The notes under the pieces were generated by a model. That model made no database searches. It worked only from the letters and a program-made list of their open reading frames with translations, and was not told where the DNA came from. A DNA stretch of 33,279 nucleotides from Mesorhizobium sp. (lineage in GTDB: Bacteria; Pseudomonadota; Alphaproteobacteria; Rhizobiales; Rhizobiaceae). Below are positions 1-9,191 of the stretch, in pieces. The stretch is from assembly GCF_017306585.1 (NCBI RefSeq), contig NZ_JAFKIC010000166.1:1-33279 (forward strand). Direction: 5' to 3'. Numbering within the stretch: position 1 is the first letter of the stretch; each line of letters opens with the position of its first letter. Made by a program: the position numbers and the translations under genes.

Positions 1-455
1 TTTTGGCTCCGGGGCCGTCCGAGTGTCGCTTACGCGGCTCTCTTGAATTTCGTCGAGGGCAACCTTAGAAGCGAACTTCTTCGTCGCCAGCGGCGCACCG
101 CCCTCGTTCGTGAGGCGTATATAGTCGCCACCAACCAAAACTGTCAACACACCATCGCAAAGTTTTTGAACTTTTTGCGACAGAAATTTCGGACACGCAT
201 TGTCGATGGCCAACTGCCCCAGGGGAACTGGGGATAATGCGAGGGGGCAGCCACGAAGGAGCCCTATTGCCGCCGCATTGCCGTTCGACACCAAAGCCAA
301 CGAAAGAGGGCATGCGCTGCCGCGCGATGCTCCCTTTCAGGAGCTTCCCACAGGAGCGCGCGACGTACCTTATAAAGAGGGCACGCCGATTTCCCTGCAG
401 AAAGCTCTATTAAGAGAAGGATGCGAGGCGAATTCGACCGGGGCCTGAGGCTTCG
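1..455. other. Left-edge intergenic region, no convincing gene
   Basis: No reading frame here has both a start with a ribosome-binding site and protein-like composition. What can be seen is a strong leftward promoter (119-147), an A/T-rich imperfect palindrome just upstream of it (155-180), and small hairpins in the predicted leftward transcript. One minus-strand frame is open from about position 336 to the left edge, and its last 40 codons look vaguely protein-like. It lacks a supported start, and the promoter would lie inside it, so I do not call it. Positions 240-455 should contain the promoter of the M23 gene; none stands out. Confidence 0.6.
119..147 (-). promoter_or_regulatory. Strong leftward housekeeping promoter
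   Basis: Read on the minus strand, a perfect -35 TTGACA (147-142) is followed by 17 bases and then CTATAT (124-119), close to the rhizobial housekeeping consensus CTTGAC-N17-CTATAT. Transcription would begin near 110 and leave the window leftward. The A/T-rich tract at 155-180 sits where an UP element would lie. The predicted transcript folds small hairpins, including AGAAG-UUCG-CUUCU (80-67). Inference: this drives a stable-RNA operon (rRNA or tRNA) or a strong housekeeping gene beyond the edge. The promoter call is firm; its target is not visible. Confidence 0.75.
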
Positions 456-2513
456 TTGACTTCGCCAGCCGTGACAGGCAAATGTCATGGCCACAACAAA
501 AGCGACAAGCCGTTCCGCCCGGGGAAGAAGCAGCCTTTCTGGATGCCAGACACGGAAGATGTCATAGCCGAACTCGGCAACGAGCCGCCGCTTATCGCGG
601 ACGGCCGCAGTGGCCCGCCCGATCGGCGTGAGGTTTCCGCGCGTTGGCTGTCGGGAACGTTTCTCACCGGCGTGACTTCAAGCGTGCTGATGGGCGTGGC
701 GCTGTTTGCCGCTCTCGACGGCCGCCAGCAACTGGCGACACCGCCCGAGATCGCCGAACTGATCGGCCTTGCCAGCAATGGCGATTCGGGCGAGGTGGCC
801 AAGACGACAAGGCTGGTGGCGCCGCGCCAGATCGCCAAGGCCAAGGATCGCCGCCGCATGGAAGTGTCGATGGTCACCAAGGTCGGCGACCGCGACGTCA
901 TCCACACCATGCCCTTCGTGCAGATAAAGATGGCGCTCGCCGCGGGCCACTCCACCAACCGCCCCTACCCGCCCTTCGACCCGATGCAGGTCTTCGGCGA
1001 CGACGGTGACGATACCGCGGCCCAACCCGCCACGGCCTCGGCCGCCTCCGGCCAGATCTACGGTGCCAAGGTCGAGAGCGAGATGAGCTTGAAGACCGTC
1101 GATTTCCCCATCGAGACGGCCTCGTTCGACGAGAAGAGCGACCTGTCGGCCGATGAGGTGGAAAAGGTCGTGCGCGAAGCAGGCACCGACTTGAGTGACG
1201 GCGCCGTGCAGGTCGCCTCACTCCATTATGTCGACCCGCAGCGATTCGGCGATGCTTTCGCCGAGAGCATGGCCGGCTCCTATGACGTGAAGATCGTGCC
1301 GGAAAATGTCTCGGTGTCGCCGCGCGCCAATATCGACGATCAGGCGCCGGCCTTCGCCGAGGAAATCATCCCCTTCACCAAGGATCTCGACATATCGGAG
1401 GCCTTTGCCGATTCGGGTTACACCGGCGACGACGCCACGGGGATGGCAGAAGCCATCGGCAAGCTTCTCAACGCGACCACGCTCAAGGCCGGAACCGTGT
1501 TGCGCGTCGGTCTCGAGGTTCATGGCGATGCCGCCAAGGTCGTGCGCACCAGCGTCTACGACAAGACCACGCACATCGTCACCATCGCGCTCGACGACCG
1601 TGGGCAGTACGTGCCGGCGCAGGAGCCTGATCCCAATCCCGAATTGCTGACCGCCTTCGATGATTCGTCGGCGCCGGTGGTCGTGCGCGGCAACCTGCCC
1701 AACGTCTATGACGGTATCTACCGCGCCGCCTATTCCTACGGCATGTCCAAGGCGATGACCCAGCGGCTGATCAAGCTCCTGGCGTCGGATGTCGACTTCC
1801 AGTCCCGTCTCAATCCCGCCGATCGCCTGGAGGTGCTGTTTTCGCAGCCCGACAATGACGACCAGACTTCGGACAATTCCGAACTTCTCTATGTTTCGGC
1901 GACCTTTGGCGGCCAGACGCGTAATTTCTACCGCTTCCAGATGCAGGACGGCAGCACGGACTATTTCGACCAGGACGGATCGAGCGCCCAGCAATTCCTG
2001 TTGCGCAATCCGCTACCCGCCGGAAAATTCCGTTCCGGCTTCGGCGCCCGCAAGCACCCGATCCTCGGCTATGTGCGCATGCACACCGGTGTTGACTGGG
2101 CGGCCCCTATCGGCACTCCGATCATCGCCGCCGGCAATGGCGTTATCGAGAAGGTCGGCTGGGCCGGCGGTTACGGCAAGCAGATCATCATCCGCCACGC
2201 CAATGGCTACGAGACCTCTTACAATCACCAGAGCGCGTTCGCCAAAGGCATCGAGCCGGGCGTCCACGTCCGCCAGGGCCAGACCATCGGCTATCTCGGC
2301 CAGACCGGCCTCGCCACCGGCCCGCATCTTCATTACGAGCTGATCGTCAACGGCACCAAGGTCGATCCGATGCGTGTCCGCCTGCCTGTGGGCAAGGTGC
2401 TGAAGGGCGACGACCTCGTTGCTTTCAAGCGCGAGCGCGAACGCATCGACGATCTGCTGAAACAGGAAGACGGCAACTCGCTGAAAGTCGCCAGCGCCAA
2501 GATCGACGGCTGA
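456..2513 (+). CDS. M23 family metallopeptidase, MepM/YebA-like murein DD-endopeptidase
   Basis: Predicted membrane-anchored periplasmic zinc endopeptidase that cuts peptide cross-links in peptidoglycan. One membrane segment lies near residues 65-88, followed by a long acidic periplasmic region. A domain near residues 420-510 resembles the segment preceding the catalytic core in MepM/ShyA proteins. The C-terminal LytM core carries HTGVD (H543, D547) and HLHYE (H624, H626), matching the HxxxD and HxH zinc motifs. The 685 residues are long for the family because of the N-terminal region. The start is uncertain: TTG at 456 has GAGG five bases upstream, while the first in-frame ATG is at 543 (giving 656 aa). 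The gene converges with the MFS gene 18 bases downstream; no terminator hairpin is obvious between them. Confidence 0.9.
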   Translation: MTSPAVTGKCHGHNKSDKPFRPGKKQPFWMPDTEDVIAELGNEPPLIADGRSGPPDRREVSARWLSGTFLTGVTSSVLMGVALFAALDGRQQLATPPEIAELIGLASNGDSGEVAKTTRLVAPRQIAKAKDRRRMEVSMVTKVGDRDVIHTMPFVQIKMALAAGHSTNRPYPPFDPMQVFGDDGDDTAAQPATASAASGQIYGAKVESEMSLKTVDFPIETASFDEKSDLSADEVEKVVREAGTDLSDGAVQVASLHYVDPQRFGDAFAESMAGSYDVKIVPENVSVSPRANIDDQAPAFAEEIIPFTKDLDISEAFADSGYTGDDATGMAEAIGKLLNATTLKAGTVLRVGLEVHGDAAKVVRTSVYDKTTHIVTIALDDRGQYVPAQEPDPNPELLTAFDDSSAPVVVRGNLPNVYDGIYRAAYSYGMSKAMTQRLIKLLASDVDFQSRLNPADRLEVLFSQPDNDDQTSDNSELLYVSATFGGQTRNFYRFQMQDGSTDYFDQDGSSAQQFLLRNPLPAGKFRSGFGARKHPILGYVRMHTGVDWAAPIGTPIIAAGNGVIEKVGWAGGYGKQIIIRHANGYETSYNHQSAFAKGIEPGVHVRQGQTIGYLGQTGLATGPHLHYELIVNGTKVDPMRVRLPVGKVLKGDDLVAFKRERERIDDLLKQEDGNSLKVASAKIDG

Positions 2514-2531
2514 CCCCTTCAACTTCGAACC

Positions 2532-4085
2532 TTACTGATTTCCGACCCGCCTTGCCCATGGCAACGGCTCGCCGGGAATGGTCGTCCACGCGATGATGGA
2601 TGAAAGCAGGCAAAGCAGCGATGTCATCGTCGAGACGGCCGAAAAGGCGGCATCGCTGGCGGCCAGCCTTGCCGCATCGAGTGCGGCCGCAAGTCCAGCC
2701 GGCGCCTGTTCACCAAAGCCGGGCACTCCGGGTCCGGCGCTGCTATCCAGTGCATGGGCATAGACCCAGGCGGCCAGCGATCCCATCGCCGCCACCGCGA
2801 TCAGCCCGCCAATGCGCGACACGGCATTGTTGATGCCGGAAGCGGCGCCGGTGTCCTTGTCCTCCACGGCTGTCATGATCGCGGTCGATAGCGGCGAGAC
2901 GACCAACGCCATGCCGAGCCCCATCAGCGCCATGAGCGGAAATGTTCCGGTCCAGAAATGGTGGATGCCGGCATGGGTGAGCAAGGCCAGTCCGGCGAAA
3001 GCGAACGCCACGACGAGGCTGCCGCAGGCGATCGGGAAACGCGGCCCGATGCGGTCGGACAACTGGCCGACAGGGCCCGACAGAAGCGCGATCGATGCCG
3101 ACAGCGGCAGAAAGATGAACCCGACCTCGGCCGTGCTCAGTCCCCAGCCGGCGATCAAGAGCATGGGCAGGTAGAAAAGATTGGCCGACAGGGCGAAATA
3201 GAGAAAGAAAGTCGCGACATTCGCGCCGGCGAAAGCGCCGATGCGAAACAGGCTGAGATCGATCATCGGCTCGCGCCGCCTGAGCTCGAACAGGATGAAG
3301 ACGACAAGCAGAACGGCGCCGGCGACAATGCTTGGGACCGCCATGTGCCCCTCGCCGCCGGCGCTCATCGAGGTCAGCCCATAGGCGAGCGCACCGAAAG
3401 CCAGCGTCGCCAGCGCGCCGCCGCCGAGATCGAGGCTGCGCTTTTCCGTCGGCGCATCGGCGGGTATCTTGGCCAGTAGCAGATAGATCGAAATCAAGCC
3501 GAGCGGCAGGTTGACGGCGAAGATCGCGCGCCAGATGCCGTCACCGAACGCTGAAAGCACCAGGCCGCCGAGCACCGGGCCGAGAGCCGTGGTCAAGGCC
3601 GAGGCCGCTGCCCAGATGCCTATCGCGCGGCCGCGCTCCTTCTTCGGGTAAGCCTTGGCGATGATGGCCAGGCTGCCGGGCACCATGATCGCCGCACCGA
3701 TACCCTGGAGCGCGCGAAATGCGATCAGCACGACCGCGTTAGGTGCCAGCGCGCAGGCAAGCGAGGTGACGACGAACAGCGCTATGCCGGCCACGAAGGC
3801 GCGCCGCAGCCCGAACCGGTCTCCGGCGGCGCCGCCGGCAAGGATCAGCGCCGAGAGCGTCAGCGCATAGGCATTGGAAATCCATTGCGCCTCGGCGAGG
3901 CTTGCGCCGAGATCGACACGGATCGCCGGCATGGCGATGGCCAGGATCGAGCCGTCGATGAAGCCGAGCGCCGAGGCCAATATCGCCGCGATCAGCACAT
4001 AATGCCGCTGCGATTGTGGGCAGAACGTTCCGTTCGTGCCTGGCAAGGGAATAGTTGCGGCGCCGGCTTTGCTTGGGGATTGCAT
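2532..4085 (-). CDS. MFS transporter, DHA2 (EmrB/QacA-type) drug exporter
   Basis: Predicted inner-membrane drug:H+ antiporter of the 14-helix DHA2 family. The 517 residues are strongly hydrophobic, with about fourteen membrane segments. A motif-A-like loop, GGAAGDRFGLRRAF, lies near residues 83-96 between helices 2 and 3. The antiporter motif C is seen as ALGPVLGG in helix 5. The N-terminus has about 30 hydrophilic residues before helix 1. Substrate cannot be deduced and no membrane-fusion partner is adjacent. The ATG at 4085 has a weak AAGCAGG upstream. It lies 185 bases downstream of the L,D-transpeptidase gene on the same strand and may be transcribed separately. Confidence 0.9.
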   Translation of the reverse strand: MQSPSKAGAATIPLPGTNGTFCPQSQRHYVLIAAILASALGFIDGSILAIAMPAIRVDLGASLAEAQWISNAYALTLSALILAGGAAGDRFGLRRAFVAGIALFVVTSLACALAPNAVVLIAFRALQGIGAAIMVPGSLAIIAKAYPKKERGRAIGIWAAASALTTALGPVLGGLVLSAFGDGIWRAIFAVNLPLGLISIYLLLAKIPADAPTEKRSLDLGGGALATLAFGALAYGLTSMSAGGEGHMAVPSIVAGAVLLVVFILFELRRREPMIDLSLFRIGAFAGANVATFFLYFALSANLFYLPMLLIAGWGLSTAEVGFIFLPLSASIALLSGPVGQLSDRIGPRFPIACGSLVVAFAFAGLALLTHAGIHHFWTGTFPLMALMGLGMALVVSPLSTAIMTAVEDKDTGAASGINNAVSRIGGLIAVAAMGSLAAWVYAHALDSSAGPGVPGFGEQAPAGLAAALDAARLAASDAAFSAVSTMTSLLCLLSSIIAWTTIPGEPLPWARRVGNQ

Positions 4086-4270
4086 CAGCCTGCTTAGACC
4101 GTCGGCCAGCGGTCAACAACGAGCCAGCACATCGATCTCGTTGAAACCAGATGGAATTGGCCCTGTGTCGACGCCGAAACGAAGCGCACGGTCTATCCGC
4201 GCATCGTCGAGGTTGGCGTCGCGGCTACATTCCGGTCCCGCAGTTGATCTATGCCGCTGCGCTGCCCGCC

Positions 4271-5791
4271 TTATTGTTGCGCAACGGCATCGGCCGAAGG
4301 TCCGCCAATGAATTCCACTGTCACGCCTGGCGATACCAGCTTGGCAAGTTCGCGCGCGTCCCAGTTCGTCAACCGCACGCAGCCATGGCTTTCGGTTTTG
4401 CCGATCTTCGACGGCTCGGGCGTTCCGTGGATACCGTAGGTTGGTTTGTCCAAGGCGATCCAGACCGAGCCGACAGGTCCGTTCGGGCCTGGCGGAATGG
4501 TGAGAATCTTGTCGTTCTGGCCCTGCTTGAAATTGATGTTGGGGTTGTAGGTATAGTTCGGGTCGAGCGCGATGCGCGAGACGGCGTGGATGCCGGTGGG
4601 CGACGGGGTGTCGGCCGAGCCGATGGTCGCGGGATAGGCCGCGACCAGCTTGCCGCCCGCATCATAGGCGTAGACTTCTTTCTTGGTCTTGTCGGCGACG
4701 ATCCGAGCGACCGGCGTCGACACCAGCTTGCCGAAATTGGCGACCTTGATGACCGTGCCGGGGCTGTTGAAGTCGGCGCCCTTGTTGAGCGACTTCAGAT
4801 AGTTCTCATCCATGTGGAAGCGCTCCGCCAGCGCCTCGGTGACGGAGGTGTAGCACATGCAGTTGAGCTGCGCCTTCTGGCTGTAGTCTTCGGGGATCGA
4901 GGCGACATAGGGCCCCGCCACATCCTGGTCGGTGATCGTGTAGTTGGCGAACGGATCGCCGCCCGATTGGGCAAGCGCGGCCTGGATGCCGACCGCGTCG
5001 GTCGATTTCAGATTGCTGCCGGTGATCTCGTTGTATGCGGCGAGCGCCTTGTCGACATTCGAGCCGAAGCGCCCGTCGATGACGCCGGGCGAGGCCCCGC
5101 CGCGGTCGAGCAGAACCTGAAGCGCGGCGACGTCCTGCCGGGCGCCTAGCGAAAGCGAGGGATCCACCGAAGTCCCGCCTGATTTGGGCGGCAAGGCCCC
5201 CTGCTCGGCCGGAACCGGCTGCGGAGACGGTGTGGCGGGCGTCGTAGGCTGGTTCGGATCGATGGAAGCTTCGTTCAGCGGCTGCCGCTTGATGGTGCGC
5301 GGCTTCACCGGCTGCGGCGCCTCGGGATAGGTGTTGTCGTAAGTGCCGTCATCCTGCGGCGCTGAAGGATAGGCCTCCACGGAGTTGTCGCCATAGGGAT
5401 CGTACTGATCGGGCGCCGGCCCGAGCATCCGGTCGCCATCCTGCCGGCGGCGGTACCGGCCCGTGTCCTGGGGATCGTCGAGATAGTAGCCGTCGTCGGC
5501 CGGTGCCCGGCCCAGTTCGCGCAGCCGCATGTCGCGGCGCAGCGTACGCCGGTCGAACCGGGTCTGCGGTGGCTGGATGGCGATCACCTTGCCGGTGTCG
5601 GCGTCGACGATGACGCGGTTGCCGCGCGCGTCATAATAGACATCGAGATTGCCGTCCTGAGCGAGCAGGATGCCGCCGCTCCCGGCCGCACGAACGGGCC
5701 GGGCCTCACCGTCCTGCGTCGGCGCGGCGAAAGCGCTTGAAAACACCAGTCCCGCGGCAAGCGCCGAAAGGGTGAAGATAGTGCGCAGCAT
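4271..5791 (-). CDS. L,D-transpeptidase (YkuD domain) with peptidoglycan-binding domain
   Basis: Predicted exported enzyme making 3-3 cross-links in peptidoglycan or attaching proteins to it. The ATG at 5791 is chosen because GGAGAG lies 10 bases upstream and it begins directly at a signal peptide (MLRTIFTLSALAAGLVFSSA, cleavage after AFA). An upstream in-frame start at 5833 adds 14 unlikely residues. A low-complexity Pro/Asp/Tyr-rich stretch at about 85-200 is followed by a PG_binding_1 domain (about 212-260) and a C-terminal YkuD domain. The catalytic motif is SHGCVRL with nucleophile Cys471, preceded by a conserved HGT. Such proteins are numerous in Rhizobiales, where L,D-cross-links are abundant. 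The gene may respond to general stress (see the promoter candidate upstream). Confidence 0.92.
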   Translation of the reverse strand: MLRTIFTLSALAAGLVFSSAFAAPTQDGEARPVRAAGSGGILLAQDGNLDVYYDARGNRVIVDADTGKVIAIQPPQTRFDRRTLRRDMRLRELGRAPADDGYYLDDPQDTGRYRRRQDGDRMLGPAPDQYDPYGDNSVEAYPSAPQDDGTYDNTYPEAPQPVKPRTIKRQPLNEASIDPNQPTTPATPSPQPVPAEQGALPPKSGGTSVDPSLSLGARQDVAALQVLLDRGGASPGVIDGRFGSNVDKALAAYNEITGSNLKSTDAVGIQAALAQSGGDPFANYTITDQDVAGPYVASIPEDYSQKAQLNCMCYTSVTEALAERFHMDENYLKSLNKGADFNSPGTVIKVANFGKLVSTPVARIVADKTKKEVYAYDAGGKLVAAYPATIGSADTPSPTGIHAVSRIALDPNYTYNPNINFKQGQNDKILTIPPGPNGPVGSVWIALDKPTYGIHGTPEPSKIGKTESHGCVRLTNWDARELAKLVSPGVTVEFIGGPSADAVAQQ

Positions 5792-5863
5792 GGTGGCCAA
5801 ACTCTCCGGTCCGTATCTGCCGCCGCCCGGCATGTCCCAGTTCGGCGAACCCCTTCGCCAGCA

Positions 5864-5889
5864 AACCAGTTACCCCACACTATGGTTCC
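5864..5889 (-). promoter_or_regulatory. Candidate EcfG-type promoter for the L,D-transpeptidase
   Basis: On the minus strand GGAAC (5889-5885) is followed by 17 bases and GGTT (5867-5864). The alphaproteobacterial general-stress sigma factor EcfG recognises GGAAC-N16/17-CGTT, so only one base differs in the core. It lies about 75 bases before the start codon. Such short motifs arise by chance, so this is a tentative call. Confidence 0.3.
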
Positions 5890-5942
5890 AACATGAACCG
5901 GGCATGAAGATGGCGGTTTTCCGGCGCCTCTGCGAATATTAG

Positions 5943-6308
5943 CTAGTCTGCGGCAAGTCCCAGCTCCTTGCGCGCCCGCCTGGTCAGCTTCAAAGCGACA
6001 AGACGATGGCTCTCGCGCAGATAGTCCTTCAGCGCACCATCATCCATGCTCTGGCTTGTCTGACGCTGGATCCACTTCATACCGCGCGAGGCGAGGTAGG
6101 GCGCCGGACGCAAGCCCGGCTGCTCCTTCAGCACGTCGTATGCGATGTCGGAACATTTGAAAGTCACGAAAAGCTGCCGGCCCTGATCCCAGCCGCCGAT
6201 CGCGAACACCTTGGTGCCGACTTTCCAGACATGGGCGCCGCCCCACTGGACGACATGGGTGGTCGAAGGCAGGGAGGCGCAGAAGCCGTTATAGTCGTCC
6301 AGCGTCAT
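5943..6308 (-). CDS. MmcQ/YjbR family protein
   Basis: Small cytosolic protein of the MmcQ/YjbR (DUF419) family, 121 residues, in the usual size range. The family adopts a CyaY-like fold and has been suggested to bind DNA; its function is not established. Characteristic segments are visible: VVQWGGAHVWKVGTKVFAIGGW near the N-terminus, FKCSDIAYDVLKEQPGLRPA in the middle, and an arginine-rich end (LTRRARKELGL). The ATG at 6308 is chosen because AAAGGCGGGG lies just upstream and homologues begin with MT. An in-frame ATG at 6323 would add MKGGA but lacks a ribosome-binding site and abuts a hairpin arm. It lies downstream of clpB on the same strand. Confidence 0.85.
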   Translation of the reverse strand: MTLDDYNGFCASLPSTTHVVQWGGAHVWKVGTKVFAIGGWDQGRQLFVTFKCSDIAYDVLKEQPGLRPAPYLASRGMKWIQRQTSQSMDDGALKDYLRESHRLVALKLTRRARKELGLAAD

Positions 6309-6326
6309 CGCCCCGCCTTTCATGGA

Positions 6327-6359
6327 AATGCCGCGCGCCCGGACTGGACGCGCGGCATT
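6327..6359 (-). terminator. Perfect hairpin after clpB
   Basis: The 11-base arms AATGCCGCGCG and CGCGCGGCATT pair perfectly around an 11-base loop, four bases beyond the clpB stop codon. No T-run follows on the minus strand, so it is either a weak intrinsic terminator or an mRNA 3'-end stabiliser between clpB and the YjbR gene. It also blocks the alternative YjbR start at 6323. Confidence 0.6.
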
Positions 6360-6363
6360 GGAA

Positions 6364-8970
6364 TCAGGCCGCGGCTTCGGCCGCGACGACCGTCGGCTTG
6401 GAGCGGAAGTTCAACCGGTCGGAACCGGCAGTGACCTTCACGGTCGAGCCGTCGAGGATATCGCCGAGCAGGATCTTTTCCGCCAGCGGATCCTGCAGTT
6501 CCTTCTGCATCACCCGCTTGAGCGGCCGCGCGCCGTAGGCCGGGTCGTAGCCCTTGGCCGCCAGCCACTCGATCGCCTCCTTGTCCAGCGACAGCGTGAT
6601 CTTGCGGTCGACAAGCAGGCTCTCCAGCCGCTTGAGCTGAATCTCGACGATTCGGTCCATGTCCTTGCGGCGCAGCCGGTGGAACAGGATCACCTCGTCG
6701 ACGCGGTTGAGGAACTCAGGCCGGAACGATGCCCTGACCACGCCCATCACCTCGTCGCGCACGGCGTCGACATCCTGGTCCTCGCCGAGATTGACCAGAT
6801 ACTCGGCGCCGAGGTTAGACGTCATGATGATCAGCGTGTTGCGGAAATCGACCGTGCGGCCCTGCCCGTCGGTGAGCCGGCCGTCGTCGAGCACCTGCAG
6901 GAGCACGTTGAAGACATCGGGATGCGCCTTCTCGATCTCGTCGAACAGCACGACCTGATAGGGCCGGCGGCGCACCGCTTCGGTCAGCGCTCCGCCTTCC
7001 TCATAGCCGACATAGCCGGGAGGCGCGCCGATCAGCCGGGCGACCGAGTGCTTCTCCATGAACTCCGACATATCGATGCGCACCATGGCGCTCTCGTCGT
7101 CGAACAGGAAGCTGGCCAGAGCCTTGGTGAGCTCCGTCTTGCCGACGCCCGTCGGGCCGAGGAACATGAACGAGCCGATCGGCCGGTTCGGATCCTGAAG
7201 GCCGGCGCGGGCCCGCCGAACAGCTTTCGACACCGCCTGCACCGCCTCGCCCTGGCCGACGACGCGTTTGCCGATCTCGTCTTCCATGCGCAGCAGCTTG
7301 TCGCGCTCGCCTTGCAACATCTTGTCGACCGGAATGCCGGTCCAGCGCGAGACGATATGGGCGACGTGATCGGGCGTGACCACTTCGTCGACCATACCGG
7401 CCTTGCCGTCCTGGGCCTCGGCCTCCTTCAGCTTCTTCTCGAGCTCCGGAATCCTGCCATAGGCAAGCTCGCCAGCGCGCTGGAACTCGCCCTTGCGCTG
7501 GGCGATGGCCAGTTCGTTGCGCGCTTCATCGAGCTGCTTCTTCAAGTCGGCGGCCAGCCCGAGCTTCTGCTTCTCGGCCTGCCATTTGGCGGTAATCTCG
7601 GCGGATTCCTCTTCGAGCCCGGCGAGTTCCTTTTCAAGCCGGACAAGCCTGTCCTTGGAGGCATCGTCGGTCTCGACCTTCAGCGCCTCGCGCTCGATCT
7701 TGAGCTGCATGATGCGGCGATCGATCTCGTCGAGCGCCTCGGGCTTGGAATCGACCTGCATGCGGAGCCGCGACGCGGCCTCGTCGACGAGGTCGATGGC
7801 CTTGTCCGGCAGGAACCGGTCGGCGATGTAGCGGTTGGAGAGCGTCGCCGCCGCCACCAGCGCCGAATCGGAGATGCGCACTTTGTGGTGCTGCTCGTAC
7901 TTCTCCTTCAGGCCGCGCAGGATCGAGACGGTGTCCTCGACGGTGGGTTCCTCGACGAAGACCGGCTGGAAGCGGCGGGCAAGAGCCGGATCCTTCTCGA
8001 CATGCTTGCGGTATTCGTCGAGCGTCGTCGCGCCGACGCAGTGCAGTTCACCGCGCGCCAGCGCCGGCTTCAACAGGTTCGAGGCGTCCATCGCGCCGTC
8101 CGCCTTGCCGGCGCCGACCAGCGTGTGCATCTCGTCGATGAACAGGATGATGTTGCCATTGGCCGAGGTAACCTCGTTGAGCACGGCCTTGAGCCGCTCC
8201 TCGAACTCGCCGCGATACTTCGCGCCGGCGATCAACGCGCCCATGTCGAGCGCCATCAACTGCTTGTCCTTCAAAGATTCGGGGACGTCGCCGTTGACGA
8301 TACGCAGCGCCAGGCCTTCGGCGATGGCGGTCTTGCCGACACCTGGCTCGCCGATCAGCACCGGATTGTTTTTGGTGCGGCGCGACAGTACCTGGATGGT
8401 GCGGCGGATCTCGTCGTCGCGGCCGATGACCGGATCGAGCTTGCCGGCGCGGGCGTCGGCCGTCAGATCGCGCGCATACTTCTTCAGCGCGTCATAGCTC
8501 TGCTCCGCGCTCGCCGAATCGGCGGTGCGGCCTTTGCGGATATCGTTGATGACCTGGTTCAGAGCCTGCGCGGTGACGCCGGCCTTGGCCAGGATTTCGG
8601 CTGTCTTGGCCGACTTCTCCATGGCCAACGCCTGAAGCAGGCGTTCGACCGTGACGAAACTGTCGCCAGCCTTCTTGGCAAGATCTTCGGCGGTCGAAAA
8701 CACCTTGGCCAGCGGCTGCGCCAGGTAAAGCTGGCCGTTGCCGCCTTCCACCTTGGGCATGGCCTCCAGTGCCGCTTCGACGCCAAGTTTGACGTCGCGC
8801 ACATTGCCGCCCGCGCGTTCGATCAGCGACGCGGCAAGGCCCTCGTCGTCGTCGACGAGTACTTTCAGAATGTGTTCGGGCGTGAATTGCTGGTGATTGC
8901 GTGAGAGCGCCATGGTCTGCGCGGACTGGATGAAGCCGCGCACGCGCTCTGAGTACTTCTCAAGGTTCAT
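6364..8970 (-). CDS. clpB: ATP-dependent disaggregase ClpB
   Basis: Hexameric AAA+ chaperone that, with DnaK/DnaJ/GrpE, pulls proteins out of aggregates after heat stress; cytosolic. At 868 residues it is full length. Domains in order are the Clp N-terminal repeat domain (about 1-145), the first AAA+ module with Walker A GEPGVGKT (207-214, K213), the coiled-coil M domain (about 400-530, Glu/Lys/Leu-rich), and the second AAA+ module with Walker A GPTGVGKT (605-612, K611) and a ClpB C-terminal domain. It lacks the ClpP-binding loop expected of ClpA. The start ATG has AAGGAGA eight bases upstream. A heat-shock-type promoter lies about 95 bases upstream, so it is probably transcribed separately from the DUF4167 gene before it. 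Confidence 0.98.
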   Translation of the reverse strand: MNLEKYSERVRGFIQSAQTMALSRNHQQFTPEHILKVLVDDDEGLAASLIERAGGNVRDVKLGVEAALEAMPKVEGGNGQLYLAQPLAKVFSTAEDLAKKAGDSFVTVERLLQALAMEKSAKTAEILAKAGVTAQALNQVINDIRKGRTADSASAEQSYDALKKYARDLTADARAGKLDPVIGRDDEIRRTIQVLSRRTKNNPVLIGEPGVGKTAIAEGLALRIVNGDVPESLKDKQLMALDMGALIAGAKYRGEFEERLKAVLNEVTSANGNIILFIDEMHTLVGAGKADGAMDASNLLKPALARGELHCVGATTLDEYRKHVEKDPALARRFQPVFVEEPTVEDTVSILRGLKEKYEQHHKVRISDSALVAAATLSNRYIADRFLPDKAIDLVDEAASRLRMQVDSKPEALDEIDRRIMQLKIEREALKVETDDASKDRLVRLEKELAGLEEESAEITAKWQAEKQKLGLAADLKKQLDEARNELAIAQRKGEFQRAGELAYGRIPELEKKLKEAEAQDGKAGMVDEVVTPDHVAHIVSRWTGIPVDKMLQGERDKLLRMEDEIGKRVVGQGEAVQAVSKAVRRARAGLQDPNRPIGSFMFLGPTGVGKTELTKALASFLFDDESAMVRIDMSEFMEKHSVARLIGAPPGYVGYEEGGALTEAVRRRPYQVVLFDEIEKAHPDVFNVLLQVLDDGRLTDGQGRTVDFRNTLIIMTSNLGAEYLVNLGEDQDVDAVRDEVMGVVRASFRPEFLNRVDEVILFHRLRRKDMDRIVEIQLKRLESLLVDRKITLSLDKEAIEWLAAKGYDPAYGARPLKRVMQKELQDPLAEKILLGDILDGSTVKVTAGSDRLNFRSKPTVVAAEAAA

Positions 8971-9063
8971 ATCTGTCTCCTTCCATCACCGGCCCGCTTT
9001 GCGGCACCGGATCAGATTGCGGTGACGGACCCGCCCATTCGAGCCGGATCCTGTTCAGCCCAG

Positions 9064-9092
9064 ATATGGTGCACGGACCCCGGCCCCTCAAG
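9064..9092 (-). promoter_or_regulatory. RpoH (sigma-32)-type promoter of clpB
   Basis: On the minus strand CTTGAG (9092-9087) is separated by exactly 17 bases from CCATAT (9069-9064). This closely matches the rhizobial RpoH pattern of CTTGAA, about 17 bases, then CCATAT. Transcription would start near 9057, giving a leader of about 87 bases. clpB is a classic RpoH target, so position and gene agree. Confidence 0.75.
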
Positions 9093-9191
9093 ACGTCTGG
9101 ATATCGGCAAACGCATAATATTCCACAGCCGCAAAAACGAAACGTCGGAGATTTCTCCCCGCCGTTTCAAAGCCCTTCAAAGAGCGATCGA

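Noticed and set aside
1-336. Minus-strand frame open to the left edge with protein-like end
   Set aside because: No start codon with a ribosome-binding site, the strong promoter lies inside it, and GC-rich DNA often stays open by chance. It cannot be settled without the neighbouring sequence.
421-459. A 12-codon frame whose stop overlaps the TTG start of the M23 gene, possible leader peptide
   Set aside because: The purine-rich GAGAAGG directly abuts its ATG with no spacing, so initiation is unlikely; too short to support.
4151-5149. A 332-codon plus-strand frame opposite the L,D-transpeptidase
   Set aside because: It covers the conserved YkuD domain on the other strand and has no protein-family features of its own.
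6322-8904. An 860-codon open frame on the plus strand opposite clpB
   Set aside because: Antisense shadow of clpB with mirror composition and no domain resemblance.
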